Shown one piece after another: positions 50,505 through 63,075 of a DNA stretch of 64,000 nucleotides. Every line of letters begins with the position of its first letter. The first letter of the stretch is position 1. A program made the translations under genes and the position numbers. The stretch is from Macrobrachium rosenbergii (taxonomy: Eukaryota; Arthropoda; Malacostraca; Decapoda; Palaemonidae). Where the stretch lies: the NCBI RefSeq assembly GCF_040412425.1, contig NC_089789.1, forward strand, positions 41,969,606 to 42,033,605. Direction: 5' to 3'. The notes beneath the pieces are model-generated. The model was not told the origin of the DNA, did not search any database, and worked only from the letters and a program-made list of their open reading frames with translations.

Positions 50505-50994
50505 CTATGTTATGAAACATTACTTCTATCTTTTAGGCTTGTGTTTTCCTGTAAATTTCATTTCTTAGTACTAATATTGTTGCTGGCAGGACTCCATGAA
50601 ACATTATTATTATTATTATAGCTGAAAAAGCATAAGAGGTGACTGATTTTTAAAGAATAAGTGAATTTTATGTGGAAGAGAACAGTCGGGGAGAACTAAG
50701 AGGGGTCATTGCTTTGTTGCTGCAAGTAACTTGGGGTAAGTGCCAGTGTTGCCACATTTCCACACCACTGACTTCCACGCTCGCCTAAATTTTATATTCA
50801 TTCAACCCTTGACATGCTACAGCGTTAAATGATAATGAGACTCTTATATATAGATCTAAACATTAAATGCATTTACAATATCACTTTGCAAAGAACTTCC
50901 CTCATCAACTTAATCACAACCACTTTTTACATGTATTGAAAAATTAAATAGATTTAAGTTACTGTAATCGGAAACAAGATATCGTTCGATCGAT

Positions 50995-51180
50995 TTCTGA
51001 TGCTTGCACCATCATGTATTAGTACTCCCACTATATAACCGCAACTGCTGTAGCTGCTCGCACCGTCTTGTATTAGTAATACTTCTACAGCTGCAACTAC
51101 TATAGCTGCTCGTACTGTCATATACTAGTACTACTATTACAGCTACAAGTGATACAGCTGTTCGTATGTCATGTAGTTCT
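50995..51180. repeat. Minisatellite, ~62 bp unit, 3 copies
   Basis: ATGTATTAGTACT...CAACTGCTGTAGCTGCTCG and variants recur three times. Confidence 0.75.
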
Positions 51181-51181
51181 C

Positions 51182-51186
<5 letters not shown>

Positions 51187-51256
<70 letters not shown>

Positions 51257-51287
51257 TAATAATTAATAATAATAATAATAATAATAG
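51187..51287. repeat. (ATA)n microsatellite
   Basis: About 33 imperfect units. Confidence 0.95.
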
Positions 51288-51449
51288 AATTCGTAATGAA
51301 ATTTTGTAATAACAGAATTCTTGATGAAATTTCTTAATAATAGAAATCGTAAGGATATTTCGTAATAATAGAATTCATAATGAAAATCCGTTACAGTTTT
51401 ACATAGTTTCAAATTGAGATGAAAGGCAGAGAAGCTTTTCATTTATTTA

Positions 51450-51620
51450 TTTTTTTGGAAAGGATGGTTGGTTGGTTCAAATGTGTTTTTTTATTGTTTA
51501 TCTTCTGGAAGGATTGTTGGTTGGTTTAGAAGTTTTTTTCTTATTTTGTTTATTTTTGGAAAGGATAGTTGGTTGGTTTAGAAGTGTTTTCTTTTGTTTA
51601 TTTTTGGAAAGGACTGTTGC
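51450..51620. repeat. Minisatellite, ~50-55 bp unit, 3-4 copies
   Basis: TTTTGGAAAGGATNGTTGGT TGGTTTAGAAGTGTTTT recurs. Confidence 0.8.
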
Positions 51621-51878
51621 GGGTCGTTGCCAAGCTGGAGAAGAGGGGCGTAGGCCTAGCAACCTCATTCCCTTTATAGAAAAAACCTAATCTGAGAGCA
51701 GAAAAGTTTTTAAAACAACGTCCTCTTGAGCAAATCTCACTTAAGGGAAAAAAAAGTCAATTAAAAAACTTTCAAAGTCAAATTAAAAAAACTTTCAAAC
51801 AGATTTTGCTATTATTTTTTTCTTGGCCACATGACAGATCCATGACGTCATAACCTTAATTGGGTTATAGTTAAGGAC

Positions 51879-51882
<4 letters not shown>

Positions 51883-51938
<56 letters not shown>

Positions 51939-51940
51939 AG
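51883..51940. repeat. (GA)n microsatellite
   Basis: About 29 GA units with one interruption. Confidence 0.95.
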
Positions 51941-52929
51941 TAAACGACATATTTTTATTCATAGATGGTACTGCTTTAATTAACTGGTTAATTACATTAC
52001 GTACCAGTTGATTAATTTAATTATTAGCACATTAGATTGCGTTCTAGCCTCATTGCGACGCCACTGCCGTTCCCAACTGACTCCTAATGTCTGTTGCAAG
52101 TTCCAGAAATCTACGGGTGGTTAGCCACCCTTCCAAGCACTGACCAGGCTTGTTGGTATCACAGTCTTCACAGGCAGCCAATTAACGCCCGCAAAAGCGT
52201 CCTTTGCCAGACATAATCTCAAACTCGACTCTCGACTTTGATCCGGGCTGCAAATTCCTGAGATGTAGGCCTATGCCTAATAACGCACCAGCAGCCCCTG
52301 TTTGTGGGAAACAAAATGAGATTATTTTCAAGAAAATTCCGTGGTTAGTTTTTAAGATATGGCGTCCCGCTTTTTGCAGGGAGAGGTAGGCCCTTACTCG
52401 GTTACATCTCGGGATCCGGGCTTCTCATAAATCATTATTATTATATATTATTAGTATATTAATTTATAAATATATAGCGAAAGACGTAGTAAGTAAATCA
52501 CCGTAGCTTTGACATACTTGGCTGATTCAATCCTTTCCGTACCCCATTACGGATAAAATCACGTAAACGCCGTTTGAGGTTCTCTTCAAATTTTGCGCGT
52601 CTTCGATTAGCGAGTACTATGAATATTCAAGAGGCGGTTGGTTGTTGCTCCTGGCCGAAGGAATTCGCTCCCAGCGCCCTGCTGTTTACATGCCAAGTCA
52701 TGAACCGGCCGATTGAATTCTGTTTTATCAGATTGGGGACAAGAGGAGCGCGAGCGCGCGCGTGCGTGTGTGTGAACATCAGGATTTTGCATATGACATA
52801 ATGAATACCACTTTCATTCTATTTATAAAGTTTAACAGGACAATGTGGAACTTGTCAGTTTTAAATATTTGTTGAACACATGTAAGACCAGTTTTTTGGT
52901 AAATAGTAGTTTCCCTGTTCTTAAGTCAA

Positions 52930-52971
<42 letters not shown>

Positions 52972-53200
52972 CGTTTATACTTTACTTTTGATAAAGTTAA
53001 CTGTTTATCTGTCCATGATCTGTTATGTGTGACTTCTGGAAATATTGGACTGCCTGTTTGACACACACTAACACACATATATATATATATATATATATTT
53101 ATATATTATATAAAATTTCCTCATACTATATGATCTCTTTCTTACTGATCCTTCTTGCAATTCTTCATCCAGGCTAATAATACCTTTCTTCTTTTCACAG
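51941..53200. other. Intergenic, no gene seen
   Basis: Includes (GT)n at 52931-52965 and (TA)n at 53078-53098; otherwise unique. Confidence 0.4.
52799..52897 (+). repeat. Dispersed repeat shared with 41057-41155
   Basis: AATGAATACCACTTTCATTC...AAAGTTTAACAGGACAA...ACATGTAAGACCAGT. Confidence 0.8.
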
Positions 53201-53288
53201 GGAACTCTTCAGGCGAGTCCATGAACTATTTAAAGAAAGTCTGCTCCAATAGACTCGGTCGGTGTTCACAGCTACACGGGATTACCAG
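53201..53288 (+). CDS. Orphan exon-like segment
   Basis: A strong acceptor (TTTCTTCTTTTCACAG) precedes 88 bp ending ACCAG before GTAAAA. Third frame open: NSSGESMNYLKKVCSNRLGR. No homology recognised and no partner exons identified; it could be chance or an exon of an unseen gene extending right. Confidence 0.2.
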
Positions 53289-53479
53289 GTAAAATTTCTT
53301 TGTATTACTTTTTTTGCTTATTTTGTCATTATTATCTTCTCTGTTTAGATGGCAATACCTTAAGGAACTTATATATCACATATTACAATATATGAATTTA
53401 TTTTATCTCCTGTAATTTTCCAGTGGTTCATTATTACCGCCATTTAAGTGTATTTGAGAATGTCGTTTGAGACAGAAAT

Positions 53480-54120
53480 ACTAGTACTTGGACACTCAGG
53501 ATCTCTGGCGATAGGATTTTTGGTGTTAGGATCTCAGGTAGTAGGGTATCGAACCAAGGCTCTCAGGTAATAGGAACTGTGGTACTAGAATCTCTGTCAT
53601 TAGGTTCTCTGGTCCAAGGATCTCGATACTAAGGCATCTGGCGTCAGGATCTCTGGTACCAAGGTCGTGGCCCTAGGATTTCTGCAAATAGAATCTTTGG
53701 CATTTACAAGGAACTCTGGCAATAGAATTTCTGGCGCTGGGAATGCTTACTTTAGGATCTCAGATAATAAGGTCTCTGGAATCAGATATCTGCTATCTCT
53801 GTGGCTGCGATCTCTGGTATATTGAATGTCTGGTACTAGCAACTGTGGGACTGGCAGGTTTGGGGTTACGATCACTAGTACTAGGCTATCTGGCATATAG
53901 GATCTCTGGTACCGGGAACCGTGGGACTAGGAGCTCTAGCGTTAGGATTGTTTTTGGTACTAGGCCATCTGGTGTAGGATCTCTGGTACCAGGAACTTTG
54001 GGACTAGGAAATCTGGCGTTAGGATCACTGGTACTATGCTGTTTGGAATAGGATCTCTGGTACCAGGCTCTCGATACTAGGATCTCTTGTACTAGGATTT
54101 CTGGGACTAGGTTTCACATA
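53480..54120. repeat. Minisatellite, ~15 bp quasi-unit
   Basis: AGGATCTCTGGTACT, AGGAACTNTGGGACT and AGGATTTCTGG variants alternate over ~640 bp. Confidence 0.85.
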
Positions 54121-54604
54121 CGAAGGCAAGAAGAAGTACGAGAACTGAACACTGAACTTAAAAACCAAGACTTATATTACAGCCTTAATATTTTCTCTGC
54201 TTTGTTATTTTTTGCTATATTTTTTAAGGGTTGAGTTAAGAAGTGACAAACATACAATGACCCTTCTGTCAGTCACGAGAGCATGGGAAAAGAGTAATTA
54301 ATGACTTCGTACTAAAAATACTCTTCATTTTTCGTATTGTGGTTAGGACATGGGTCCAAATAAAACCAGCCGTTCCAAAGCTCCCGGGAATGTTTTCCAA
54401 TTCTCGACGTCAATATTACACAACAACAGTATGATCATGTAATTTTTGTCTTTATGTACTTTTAACGTTAGTTTGAGGTAGCAGTAATAGTAATATAATG
54501 AGAATAATGTAGAGATTCTTCTCAGTAGACTGAAGAAGTTTAACCCAAACTAGTCTATTCCCAGTTCAGTGATGTCACGTCTCCTACTTATTACCAATAA
54601 ATCA

Positions 54605-54735
54605 AAAACAGTAGAAGCAAAACAACATTAATGGAAATAGAGCGAGAAGAACAATAGTTATAATAATGACGTAGGTGTTAATATTAACATTAATGGAATA
54701 GTTATAATAATGACGTAGGTGTTAATAATAACAAT
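54605..54735. repeat. ~55 bp tandem duplication
   Basis: AACATTAATGGAA...ATAGTTATAATAATGACGTAGGTGTTAATA occurs twice. Confidence 0.8.
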
Positions 54736-54835
54736 TATTGGTACGACAACAACAGCAATAATAACGGGACGTCATTATTATTATTTATAACGATAAAATG
54801 TCCTTGCGAGATAAATATATCTGAAGTATTATGCT

Positions 54836-54837
<2 letters not shown>

Positions 54838-54875
<38 letters not shown>

Positions 54876-55151
54876 TGCAGTTATATTGGCTATAAATAGC
54901 TGCCATTTCATTCTGAATGAAAATCGTATCGCGAACGTATTTGATAATTTAGTACAATTGAATAAGATAAGGAAAAAACAAAATGAATGACCTCAAAGTG
55001 AGACTCGGTCTAGTGGCTCCGGTATCCCAATATAGCAGCGATGACGTTACTAGTGGGATGGAAACAAGGTCCTTTTCCCCCTCTCTCTCTCTCGCTCTCT
55101 CTTTTTGTTGTACTTGTTTGTGCAGATTTCTTCGAGGTTTGCGTGCGCTCT

Positions 55152-55201
<50 letters not shown>

Positions 55202-55290
55202 GACATGGGAAAATAGCGTTTATGACAATTACAGTAGGTAATCGACTGTCTTAGAAGGTAACGACAGATGAGATGAGTTTAAGCCACGTA

Positions 55291-55341
<51 letters not shown>
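54838..55341. repeat. (CT)n and (CA)n microsatellite cluster
   Basis: CT tracts at 54838-54872, 55079-55100 and 55156-55196; CA tract at 55286-55341. Confidence 0.92.
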
Positions 55342-55344
<3 letters not shown>

Positions 55345-55588
55345 TCCCATATATAAATGTGTATGTGTGCATGTGCACAAACAGCACATACACCCTCAGT
55401 TCAGCCACTTGTTATTTGGAGGTCTGTGCCAAGGTCTGCGTTTCCCTCGCGCTTTGATTAACATAATCAGCAAGGCTCTCTCATGAATTGCGAATAAGGA
55501 CAAGGCTAGCTGACATTAGACCCATGTGCTGTAAGTGAGAAAATGGATATTATCCGGAATTCTCTATTATCTTGTACTGCTAGTTATA

Positions 55589-55592
55589 TCCA

Positions 55593-55646
<54 letters not shown>

Positions 55647-55752
55647 CTTAAAACTGTCTGATCGGTTTTGGCGCCAAAATTCCCCCGCCGATTTTGGAGC
55701 CAAGGTCGCTGGATGAAGCATAGTCATAACTCATTCGCGATCCGTTGGACAA

Positions 55753-55831
<79 letters not shown>

Positions 55832-55853
55832 ATAATAATAATAATAATAATAC

Positions 55854-55898
<45 letters not shown>

Positions 55899-55900
55899 TT
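55589..55900. repeat. (TTA)n and (TAA)n microsatellites
   Basis: TTA tract 55589-55647; TTA then TAA tracts 55754-55900, which pair with each other as an inverted repeat. Confidence 0.95.
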
Positions 55901-56259
55901 CATATTTCAGAAGTAAAAACCACAAGTTAAATAGCATCGTAATGTAGACCTATTGACTCTGTCAACCCACAGAGAAGAGGGTGAACTCCTACACGCTTCT
56001 CGTTCCTGTCCTTCTATGCAAGTTTAAGACAACACGATATTCTTGAGAGTATTTTAGGATTCCAAGACGTTTTAAAGATAATTTTATCTCCTGGTTCTTG
56101 ACCCTTCACCTTATACTCGTACTCTGTACATTATACCGGTGAAAGTATTCCGATGATAGATTTCAATTCTAATATAATGTTAATTTCTGTTCCCCGTTCT
56201 TCTTATATCTCGTACGTACCCTAAGCCCTCTGCGTTTGCTTCGTTTCAGTTTTGGGGGG

Positions 56260-56262
<3 letters not shown>

Positions 56263-56300
<38 letters not shown>
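56263..56300. repeat. (GA)n microsatellite
   Basis: About 18 GA units. Confidence 0.95.
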
Positions 56301-56303
<3 letters not shown>

Positions 56304-56567
56304 AGAATATCCGGCGCTAGCCCGTTTAAAGCTGAGTTCACCCCTCGCGGTCATTACGATCCTCTTGCGTCTCGGTTGGTTCCGGGCCTTATTGTGACCC
56401 GCTGTTAGTTGTAGGGTTTGGTATAGTATGAGGGTTCGTAATGTGCTCTCTCTCTCTTGCAGTGGTTTAGAAATTGCCTTATTGTGACTCTTTGCTGTTT
56501 GAAAGGTGAAAGGTTTCTGACAAGAGTTCGCAGTGCTATCTCTCTCTCTTTCTCTCCTTCCCAAGTT

Positions 56568-57625
56568 TCATATGAGAGATTTGATTAATTTATGAAAATG
56601 AAAACGAGAGACCATCCGTCCATGGTTCAAGTCATAACTACTGCTATTAGGAAACAGAAACCTACCACCACGAACCGCTATATCGAAAAGAGATAAATCT
56701 CTGGCAGAAGCAGACATCCACACCGGAGAACAGTATTCTAGTGAAGGAAGCACAGATGTCTTAAAACAGGTTGCACTGATTTTTCACTGTTATAAATACA
56801 TGAGGCTGTTACGAGCAGTACCTAACTTTCGTGCGGCATTTGCTGAAACTTTCATTGAATGTTTCTCAAAAGTAAGATGTGAATCAAAAGCTACACCTAG
56901 AGTAGTTACAGCTTCAGACTCATTTAGCAGTGGCCCATCCACCTGAAGGGGAGGATGGGGTGGAAGATCAGCAGGAGATCTACTAATCAATAGTATTTTT
57001 GCTTTACTGGAGTTCAGCCTCATACCCCACCGACTACACTATTCACTGAACCGGTCCATGTCCCGACTGAGACTGAGAGCAGCTTCATTTCTCATAAGTG
57101 GAGACTTGGCTACACCCACAAGTGTTGCATCACTGGCATACTGAACAATCTTGTTTTCCAGGCCAACCACCATACCGCTTGTATACACTTAAAGTAATAG
57201 TGGACCAAGAACACTACCCTGCGGAACTCCGGAAACAGTAGGTCTTGGTTCGCTAAATATCCCATCAACGGCTAACTCTCTGCTGCCTGCCTGTAAGGAA
57301 ATCTTGAAGTACTCCTTAAACATATCCACCCACTCCAAGATTCTGAAGTTTATAAATAAGTGCCTTATGATTTACTAAATCGAAAGCAGCACTAAAATCT
57401 CTTTGAATTACTCTGCACTCAAAACCCTTATCAAGGTTCTCTTGCGAATGGCATGTCAAGTCTAAAAGATCATCTCAGGTAGCTAACTGCTTTCTATATG
57501 CATATTGACCATCAGCTAACAATCCCTTAGATTCCACATAAAAGTGGCTTAAAAATAAGTTTTTCAGAAACTTTGAAGAGCACAGGGAGAATAGAAATTA
57601 GCCTGTAGTTACCGCAGGGCAACTG
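56568..57625 (-). mobile_element. Jockey/CR1-type LINE reverse transcriptase fragment, degenerate
   Basis: Minus strand in order: SILPVLFKVSEKLIFKPLL, FSAAFDLVNHKALIYKL, then QGSVLGPLL, QYASDATLVGVAK, MRLNSSKAKILLISRSPA, LGVAFDSHLTFEKH and VLPSLEYCSPVWMSA. These are the motif order of jockey-superclade reverse transcriptases. The catalytic YADD-type box reads YASD. Several frameshifts and stops: a dead fragment. Confidence 0.85.
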
Positions 57626-57654
57626 CATCCAGGTAATTCCTTGGGTGCAGTTGC

Positions 57655-57785
57655 CCTCAGGTTCCAACTTCTTTTATGACTTGTATGGCGTAGCGGGCAC
57701 GCGCCTTTGCCTTTCAATTGAAAGACATGGGTTCGATCCTGACGTGAGTCAGGAATTTATTTCTGTTCCACACGTGATTGTGTGC
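57655..57785 (+). repeat. tRNA-derived SINE, family S3 copy
   Basis: TGTATGGCGTAGCGGGC as A box, CATGGGTTCGATCCTGACG as B box, and tail CACACGTGATTGTGTG. Confidence 0.7.
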
Positions 57786-57954
57786 TGAATTTCTGTATAT
57801 TCAACGTCACTGAAATATGAAGTATTGCGGAGGAATATTATGCTATATGGTGCACCTTACACCAGAATCTGGCGTTCTGATGCAAGCTGCAATGAGTCGT
57901 AACGAGGTCTGCAGTGATTTGCTATGATTTCTCTAATGTTTTTTATTATCATAA

Positions 57955-58290
57955 TTATTATCTTTATTTGTTCTGTATTTGGACACCAAGTGGATAGGGG
58001 CATTTGGATCCTACCGGCCCCGTGTGTTTGCGTCCTGTGAGGAAGTTTGACCTTCTTTATAGGATATATATATATATATATCAGGCCTCTTTTATTTGTA
58101 TTAGTGCTATTGTTTTTTATACGTTATCATGTGATTCCATAATGAAATACACTGTCCTCTGGGAAAGAATTTATATACGTAATATATATAGTTTATATAC
58201 AGTATATATATATATATATATATTATTTATATATTTATATATAAATATATGTAATATATTTATATTTTATATATAAAATATATATATTAT

Positions 58291-58325
<35 letters not shown>

Positions 58326-58635
58326 TATATATAAATATATATATTATATATAAAATATAAATATATATATATAAATTATATATATATGATTATATATATA
58401 CCTTTAGATTTTTTCTAAGAAGACAGTGAATTTCGTCATGGAATCACATGGCAACTGTAGAAAAAAAAAGAAGTAACCAATGAAGACCACAAATTTCTGA
58501 TACATCTTAGAAGGAAGACCAACTTCCTCCCGAAAACGGAAACACACGGGAAAGATTCTAAAAATAACCCGCCTGAGTAGGCCTATCCACTTGGGATCCA
58601 AATATAGAACGAATCAAGAATAAAGGCAATAATTA
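57955..58635. repeat. Inverted repeat with a (TA)n core
   Basis: Left arm 57955-58175 (TATTTGGACACCAAGTGGATAG, CATGTGATTCCATAATGAAA) pairs with right arm 58404-58635 read in reverse (TATTTGGATCCCAAGTGGAT, CATGTGATTCCATGACGAAA). Between them, ~230 bp of imperfect TA. Confidence 0.8.
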
Positions 58636-58835
58636 TTATGGAAAAACAGGAAAACCAGAAGGAGAAATACTGGTATAACCCGGAAGAAAAGACGGTCATT
58701 GCAAATCGAGTACCCTTTAACGATACGGAAAGGGCTGGCTGGCTATACGATTAAAAAACCCGTGACGTAAGTGTGACGTCATCCGCGCATCATAGCCACA
58801 CCCCCGCTTGGACTAGTGCGTGGAATTCCCGGGAC

Positions 58836-58837
<2 letters not shown>

Positions 58838-58892
<55 letters not shown>
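58838..58892. repeat. (GA)n microsatellite
   Basis: About 27 GA units. Confidence 0.95.
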
Positions 58893-58893
<1 letters not shown>

Positions 58894-59143
58894 TTGCCGA
58901 ATTTGACTGCTTAAAGCTGTCCTCTTCGCCACTTGGACACCGGCGTACTCAGATGCGTTTAGATTGGGAGTGCTTAGATGAGGTGTTGTGGGTCAGGTGT
59001 ACGGATTGAGCTTGAAATTAAAATGGCTTTAGATTGAAAGACCTTTTTTCCACGGAAAATAAAGCCTGAAAAATGTCTCCAGTAGTGATGGCACCTAATG
59101 GAGAATAACAAATAATTAATGTAATTTCTGTGGGTCTGGTAAG

Positions 59144-59147
<4 letters not shown>

Positions 59148-59230
<83 letters not shown>

Positions 59231-59250
59231 TATATATATATATACATATA
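59148..59250. repeat. (TA)n microsatellite
   Basis: About 50 TA units, followed by TACA-type variants to 59310. Confidence 0.95.
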
Positions 59251-59669
59251 TATATACATATATATAAATGTGTGTATATATACATACATATACACATACA
59301 TATACATATACGTATACAGTTTGCAGGGGTGAGCTATAATAACAAGACAAACTCTTCAGATGGTGAAATTATAACCTTTGAACGTGGAGAAGAGAACGTG
59401 GATTCCAGCACGTTCGCCGTTCCTTACCTAAAGGGAGCTACTGATGTCACTGCTAGCAGTAATACCAATATTATTAGGAGAAGGAGCCTCTTTGGTCATG
59501 TAATAATAATAATAATAATAATGATAATAGTGATGAATATCATCGCTTTATTGTAACTGTGAGTTGGGTGATATATATACATGTATTTATATATATAACT
59601 ATTATATATATTTATATATGTATTTGTTTATACATGGACATATGAATTTGATGTATTTACACATTTGCC

Positions 59670-60160
59670 CACATACACAAAACCACATACCATGAGGTAT
59701 ATTTGTAGTATACATAGTAAAGATATCTTCATATTGGTTAAACACATACCAAGAAGTATATCTAAGAACATAGTAAAGATCTATTTTGAAACACATAAGT
59801 ATATCATAGTAAAGTAAATATATCTTCATATTGGTTAAACACATAGCAAGAAGTGTATCTATAGTATACACAGTAAATATATCTTCATAATGGTTAAACA
59901 CATAAGAAGTATATCTATAATATACATAGTAAATATATCTACATATTGGTTAAATACATACCAAGAAGTATATTACAGTTTACATAGTAAATATATCTAC
60001 CTATTGGTTAGGCACTTAGCAAGAAATGTATCTATAGTATACATAGTAAGTATATCTTCACATTGGTTAAACACATAACAAGAAGTATATCTTTAGTAGA
60101 CACAGCACATATACCTTCATACCGGTTAAACATATACCATGAAGTATATTCGTATCATAT
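59670..60160. repeat. Minisatellite, ~58 bp unit, ~9 copies
   Basis: Unit CACATACCAAGAAGTATATC, TATAGTATACATAGTAAATA, TATCTTCATATTGGTTAAA with unit-length variants. Open frames on both strands are by-products. Confidence 0.9.
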
Positions 60161-60397
60161 GTGGTACCATACTCTCATGTTGGTTTGTGAAAACATTACT
60201 ATGACGGTTTTTTCTTTTTATTTTCTCTGATTGTGGGGGGAAATTGATCCTCATATCCGGTCTGAAACTAGCCCGGAAACTCCGAACATCACAAGCGAAT
60301 TTATATCTTCTGGTTGTCTGACTGTTTCCGTCGCTTGCAGAAGTTTGTTCTGGAATTGGGGAGAGAGAGAGAAAGAAAAAAAGTTGAATATAATCTT

Positions 60398-60446
60398 AGT
60401 TTAACCAGACCACTGAGCTGATTAACAGCTCTCCTAGGGCTGGGGA

Positions 60447-60513
<67 letters not shown>
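60398..60513 (-). repeat. SINE S1 fragment running into (GA)n
   Basis: S1 3' end in reverse (ACCAGACCACTGAGCTG...CCTAGGGCTGG), then a ~64-bp (GA)n tract replaces the rest of the element. Confidence 0.7.
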
Positions 60514-60515
<2 letters not shown>

Positions 60516-60585
60516 GTTGCATGGTGTCAACTTTGGGATAAACAGATGTGGATGTATTGTATATATGAAATATATATGGGTATAA

Positions 60586-60589
<4 letters not shown>

Positions 60590-60656
<67 letters not shown>
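60590..60656. repeat. (TA)n microsatellite
   Basis: About 33 TA units. Confidence 0.95.
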
Positions 60657-60660
<4 letters not shown>

Positions 60661-61971
60661 AGTGTGTATAACGCTTATATATATAAATTTATTTATTTAT
60701 TTATATATCACCATCAAAGTTTTGGTTATAGAAAAAAAAACGTTAGAGAAAAGTTGATACTTTATTGGTTTTCAAAGAACTAACTTACCAACGGCGTCTG
60801 AGTGAGCCCTTTGGTCACCCATCCAAGGGCAGACTAAGACAAACGTGGCATGTAACATTCATTAAGCGAAAATGTGCTTGAAAGAATAGCAAGTTTTTTC
60901 TTAGGCGCAACGGCTTATTGGTAAAAAAATGGACACGAACACACACACACGCACACACACACATGCACTCTCTCTATGCATCAGATGGCGTGGGCAAGCA
61001 CTCGTCCTTTTGATGAAGAAAGGTTGGCCTGCCAATTGTTTCAACAAACAAGGAGGCAACCAAGCGCTTTTAACCACCGTAAATAAACTTGAAAGTGAAC
61101 AGTTTTACCTGCGTAAATTCACGTATGTCATAGTTCCCTGCATGAAAAGCCTCGGGAATATATTTCTGAGTGACGACATTCGACGTCCGTCCGTCTGGTT
61201 GACTTGGGAAAAAGTGAGCTTATTGTCAATTGGACAAAAAAGTATTGAAGGTGGCGTGACACGGCGGATTCTTTTGTTTTGTCACGTTCTTTCATCGTTT
61301 TATAAATTTGTAACAAGTTGCCAGCGCTTTTTTTATGTTGGCATAGAATTAAAGTCAAGCACCCTCACTGTGGAATAGGAATAATATTTTATCAATAATA
61401 GGATGTTAAAACATACCATATTACATGCTAACGTGGTATCGCCAGCACATGCATTCAGTACGTGCACTCAGACCTATGATGTTGGTACGGCAAACACGTG
61501 ATTTCATTAAGTCTAAACCTTATTTTAGCTTAGATTTAAGGTAGGCCTAAACAAACTTAGCTGGCCTTCCATTACGCCAAAACATCGGGGGACCTCAACT
61601 GCCATTTATTCATTCATAAAAATCAGGTTTCGTGAAAATAAATTCCCGCCAATGGGAAAACGCGTGAGGCTTACTGGAACAATGGTAATGAATCGGTGGC
61701 CGCTATTGGGAACCGCCTAGACTATAAATGATTTGCTGATTGACTCCGGCCGTAAAAATGATGTCACAGCATCAGAGGTCATTGTGCAAGTTGTATTTTA
61801 GGTAATTCAAACTATGGGGATTTCCCACGCACATGAATTTGACGTCAGGAACAAATAGCTCTCCACCCGAGAGACTGTACGAGTGACAAAGTACTAGGCC
61901 TATGCGTGGGTTGGTAGATTGGCTGGTTAGGGTACTCGTTGAGTAAGATGGAACTGTTGTTAGTATCTTGG

Positions 61972-61975
<4 letters not shown>
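60657..61975. other. Intergenic, one unassigned 149-codon frame
   Basis: The plus frame at 60929-61378 begins in a (CA)n tract and continues as non-repetitive sequence (e.g. KKGWPANCFNKQGGNQ). I recognise no domain or splice context. Confidence 0.3.
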
Positions 61976-62030
<55 letters not shown>

Positions 62031-62154
62031 TAAAACAGTTTCCATTGTAACTGTCATTGTAGCCTGTTTAGTACGAGTTACATGGTGCTATGCGTGGGTT
62101 ACTAGATTGGCTAGTAGGCTTCTCGTTGAGCAAGACAGAACTGTTATTTGTAGC

Positions 62155-62190
<36 letters not shown>
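61976..62190. repeat. (GA)n microsatellites inside a direct duplication
   Basis: CTATGCGTGGGTT...TAGATTGGCT...CTCGTTGAG...GAACTGTT precedes both GA tracts (61976-62028 and 62155-62190); the two halves are a diverged tandem copy of ~190 bp spanning 61900-62190. Confidence 0.8.
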
Positions 62191-62193
<3 letters not shown>

Positions 62194-62732
62194 AAGATTT
62201 GGTTTACATATCTCTCAGTAAAGAGGGAGTTCGTTATAACTTCAGGAAATAAAATAACGGCCATACCGCCTCAGCAGTCAGTCGTTTTACCACAAAACCA
62301 GCGAAGTTAAAAACCTTACCAGATTTTGCGTGGCCATAGCAGTAATTCCACGTAACCGCTGTAATATTATAAGGTGTCCTATTCAGTATGTGTATCTGAC
62401 ATTATACGAAGTCTAACGAGATTTTACGATTGCGCAATCAGAACTTTGGCCATTCAAACAATGCGCAACCATTTGTAACAATCTCCATTCCGCGCATTTC
62501 TGCTCATCTCGAAATAATGACATGGGAATTTCAGACATAATATCAAACAAATTTTTCGTTTTTGTTTTGGGAAACTCGGTCGTGACCTTTGAACCTTGTC
62601 GTCTCAGTTGATTGGTTTGAGTCCAGATATCCAAACCAAGCATCTCAAGGACCTGAATAACATTTTACCTCTCCCACGGGCTGCCTTCGGACAAAAGCAC
62701 GTGCTGGCACAAGGCCAACCAACCAACTTTGA

Positions 62733-62768
<36 letters not shown>

Positions 62769-62809
62769 TAATAGAAATAATATGTAATAATAATATGATA
62801 AATATTATA

Positions 62810-62884
<75 letters not shown>

Positions 62885-62925
62885 AAAATGGAAAACGTAT
62901 CCATAAATTCGTTTGCTTATTTTGG

Positions 62926-62976
<51 letters not shown>

Positions 62977-63075
62977 TACACAATAATAATAATAATGAAG
63001 AAGAAGAAGAAGAAGAAGAAGAAGAAGAAGAAGAAGAAGAAGAAGAAGAAGAAGAAGAAGAAGAAGAAGAAGACC
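62733..63075. repeat. (AAT)n/(TTA)n and (AAG)n block
   Basis: AAT 62733-62770, TTA 62830-62882, AAT 62926-62976, AAG ~26 units 62996-63075. Poly-Ser, poly-Glu and poly-Ile frames are artefacts. Confidence 0.95.

Noticed and set aside
57678..57745. tRNA-like A and B boxes (also at 5963-6030, 36500-36545, 36680-36745)
   Set aside because: No complete cloverleaf; each continues into a shared SINE body, so they are SINE heads, not tRNA genes.
60929..61378. 149-codon frame starting in a (CA)n tract
   Set aside because: Start lies in a repeat and the rest matches nothing I recognise; not enough for a gene call.
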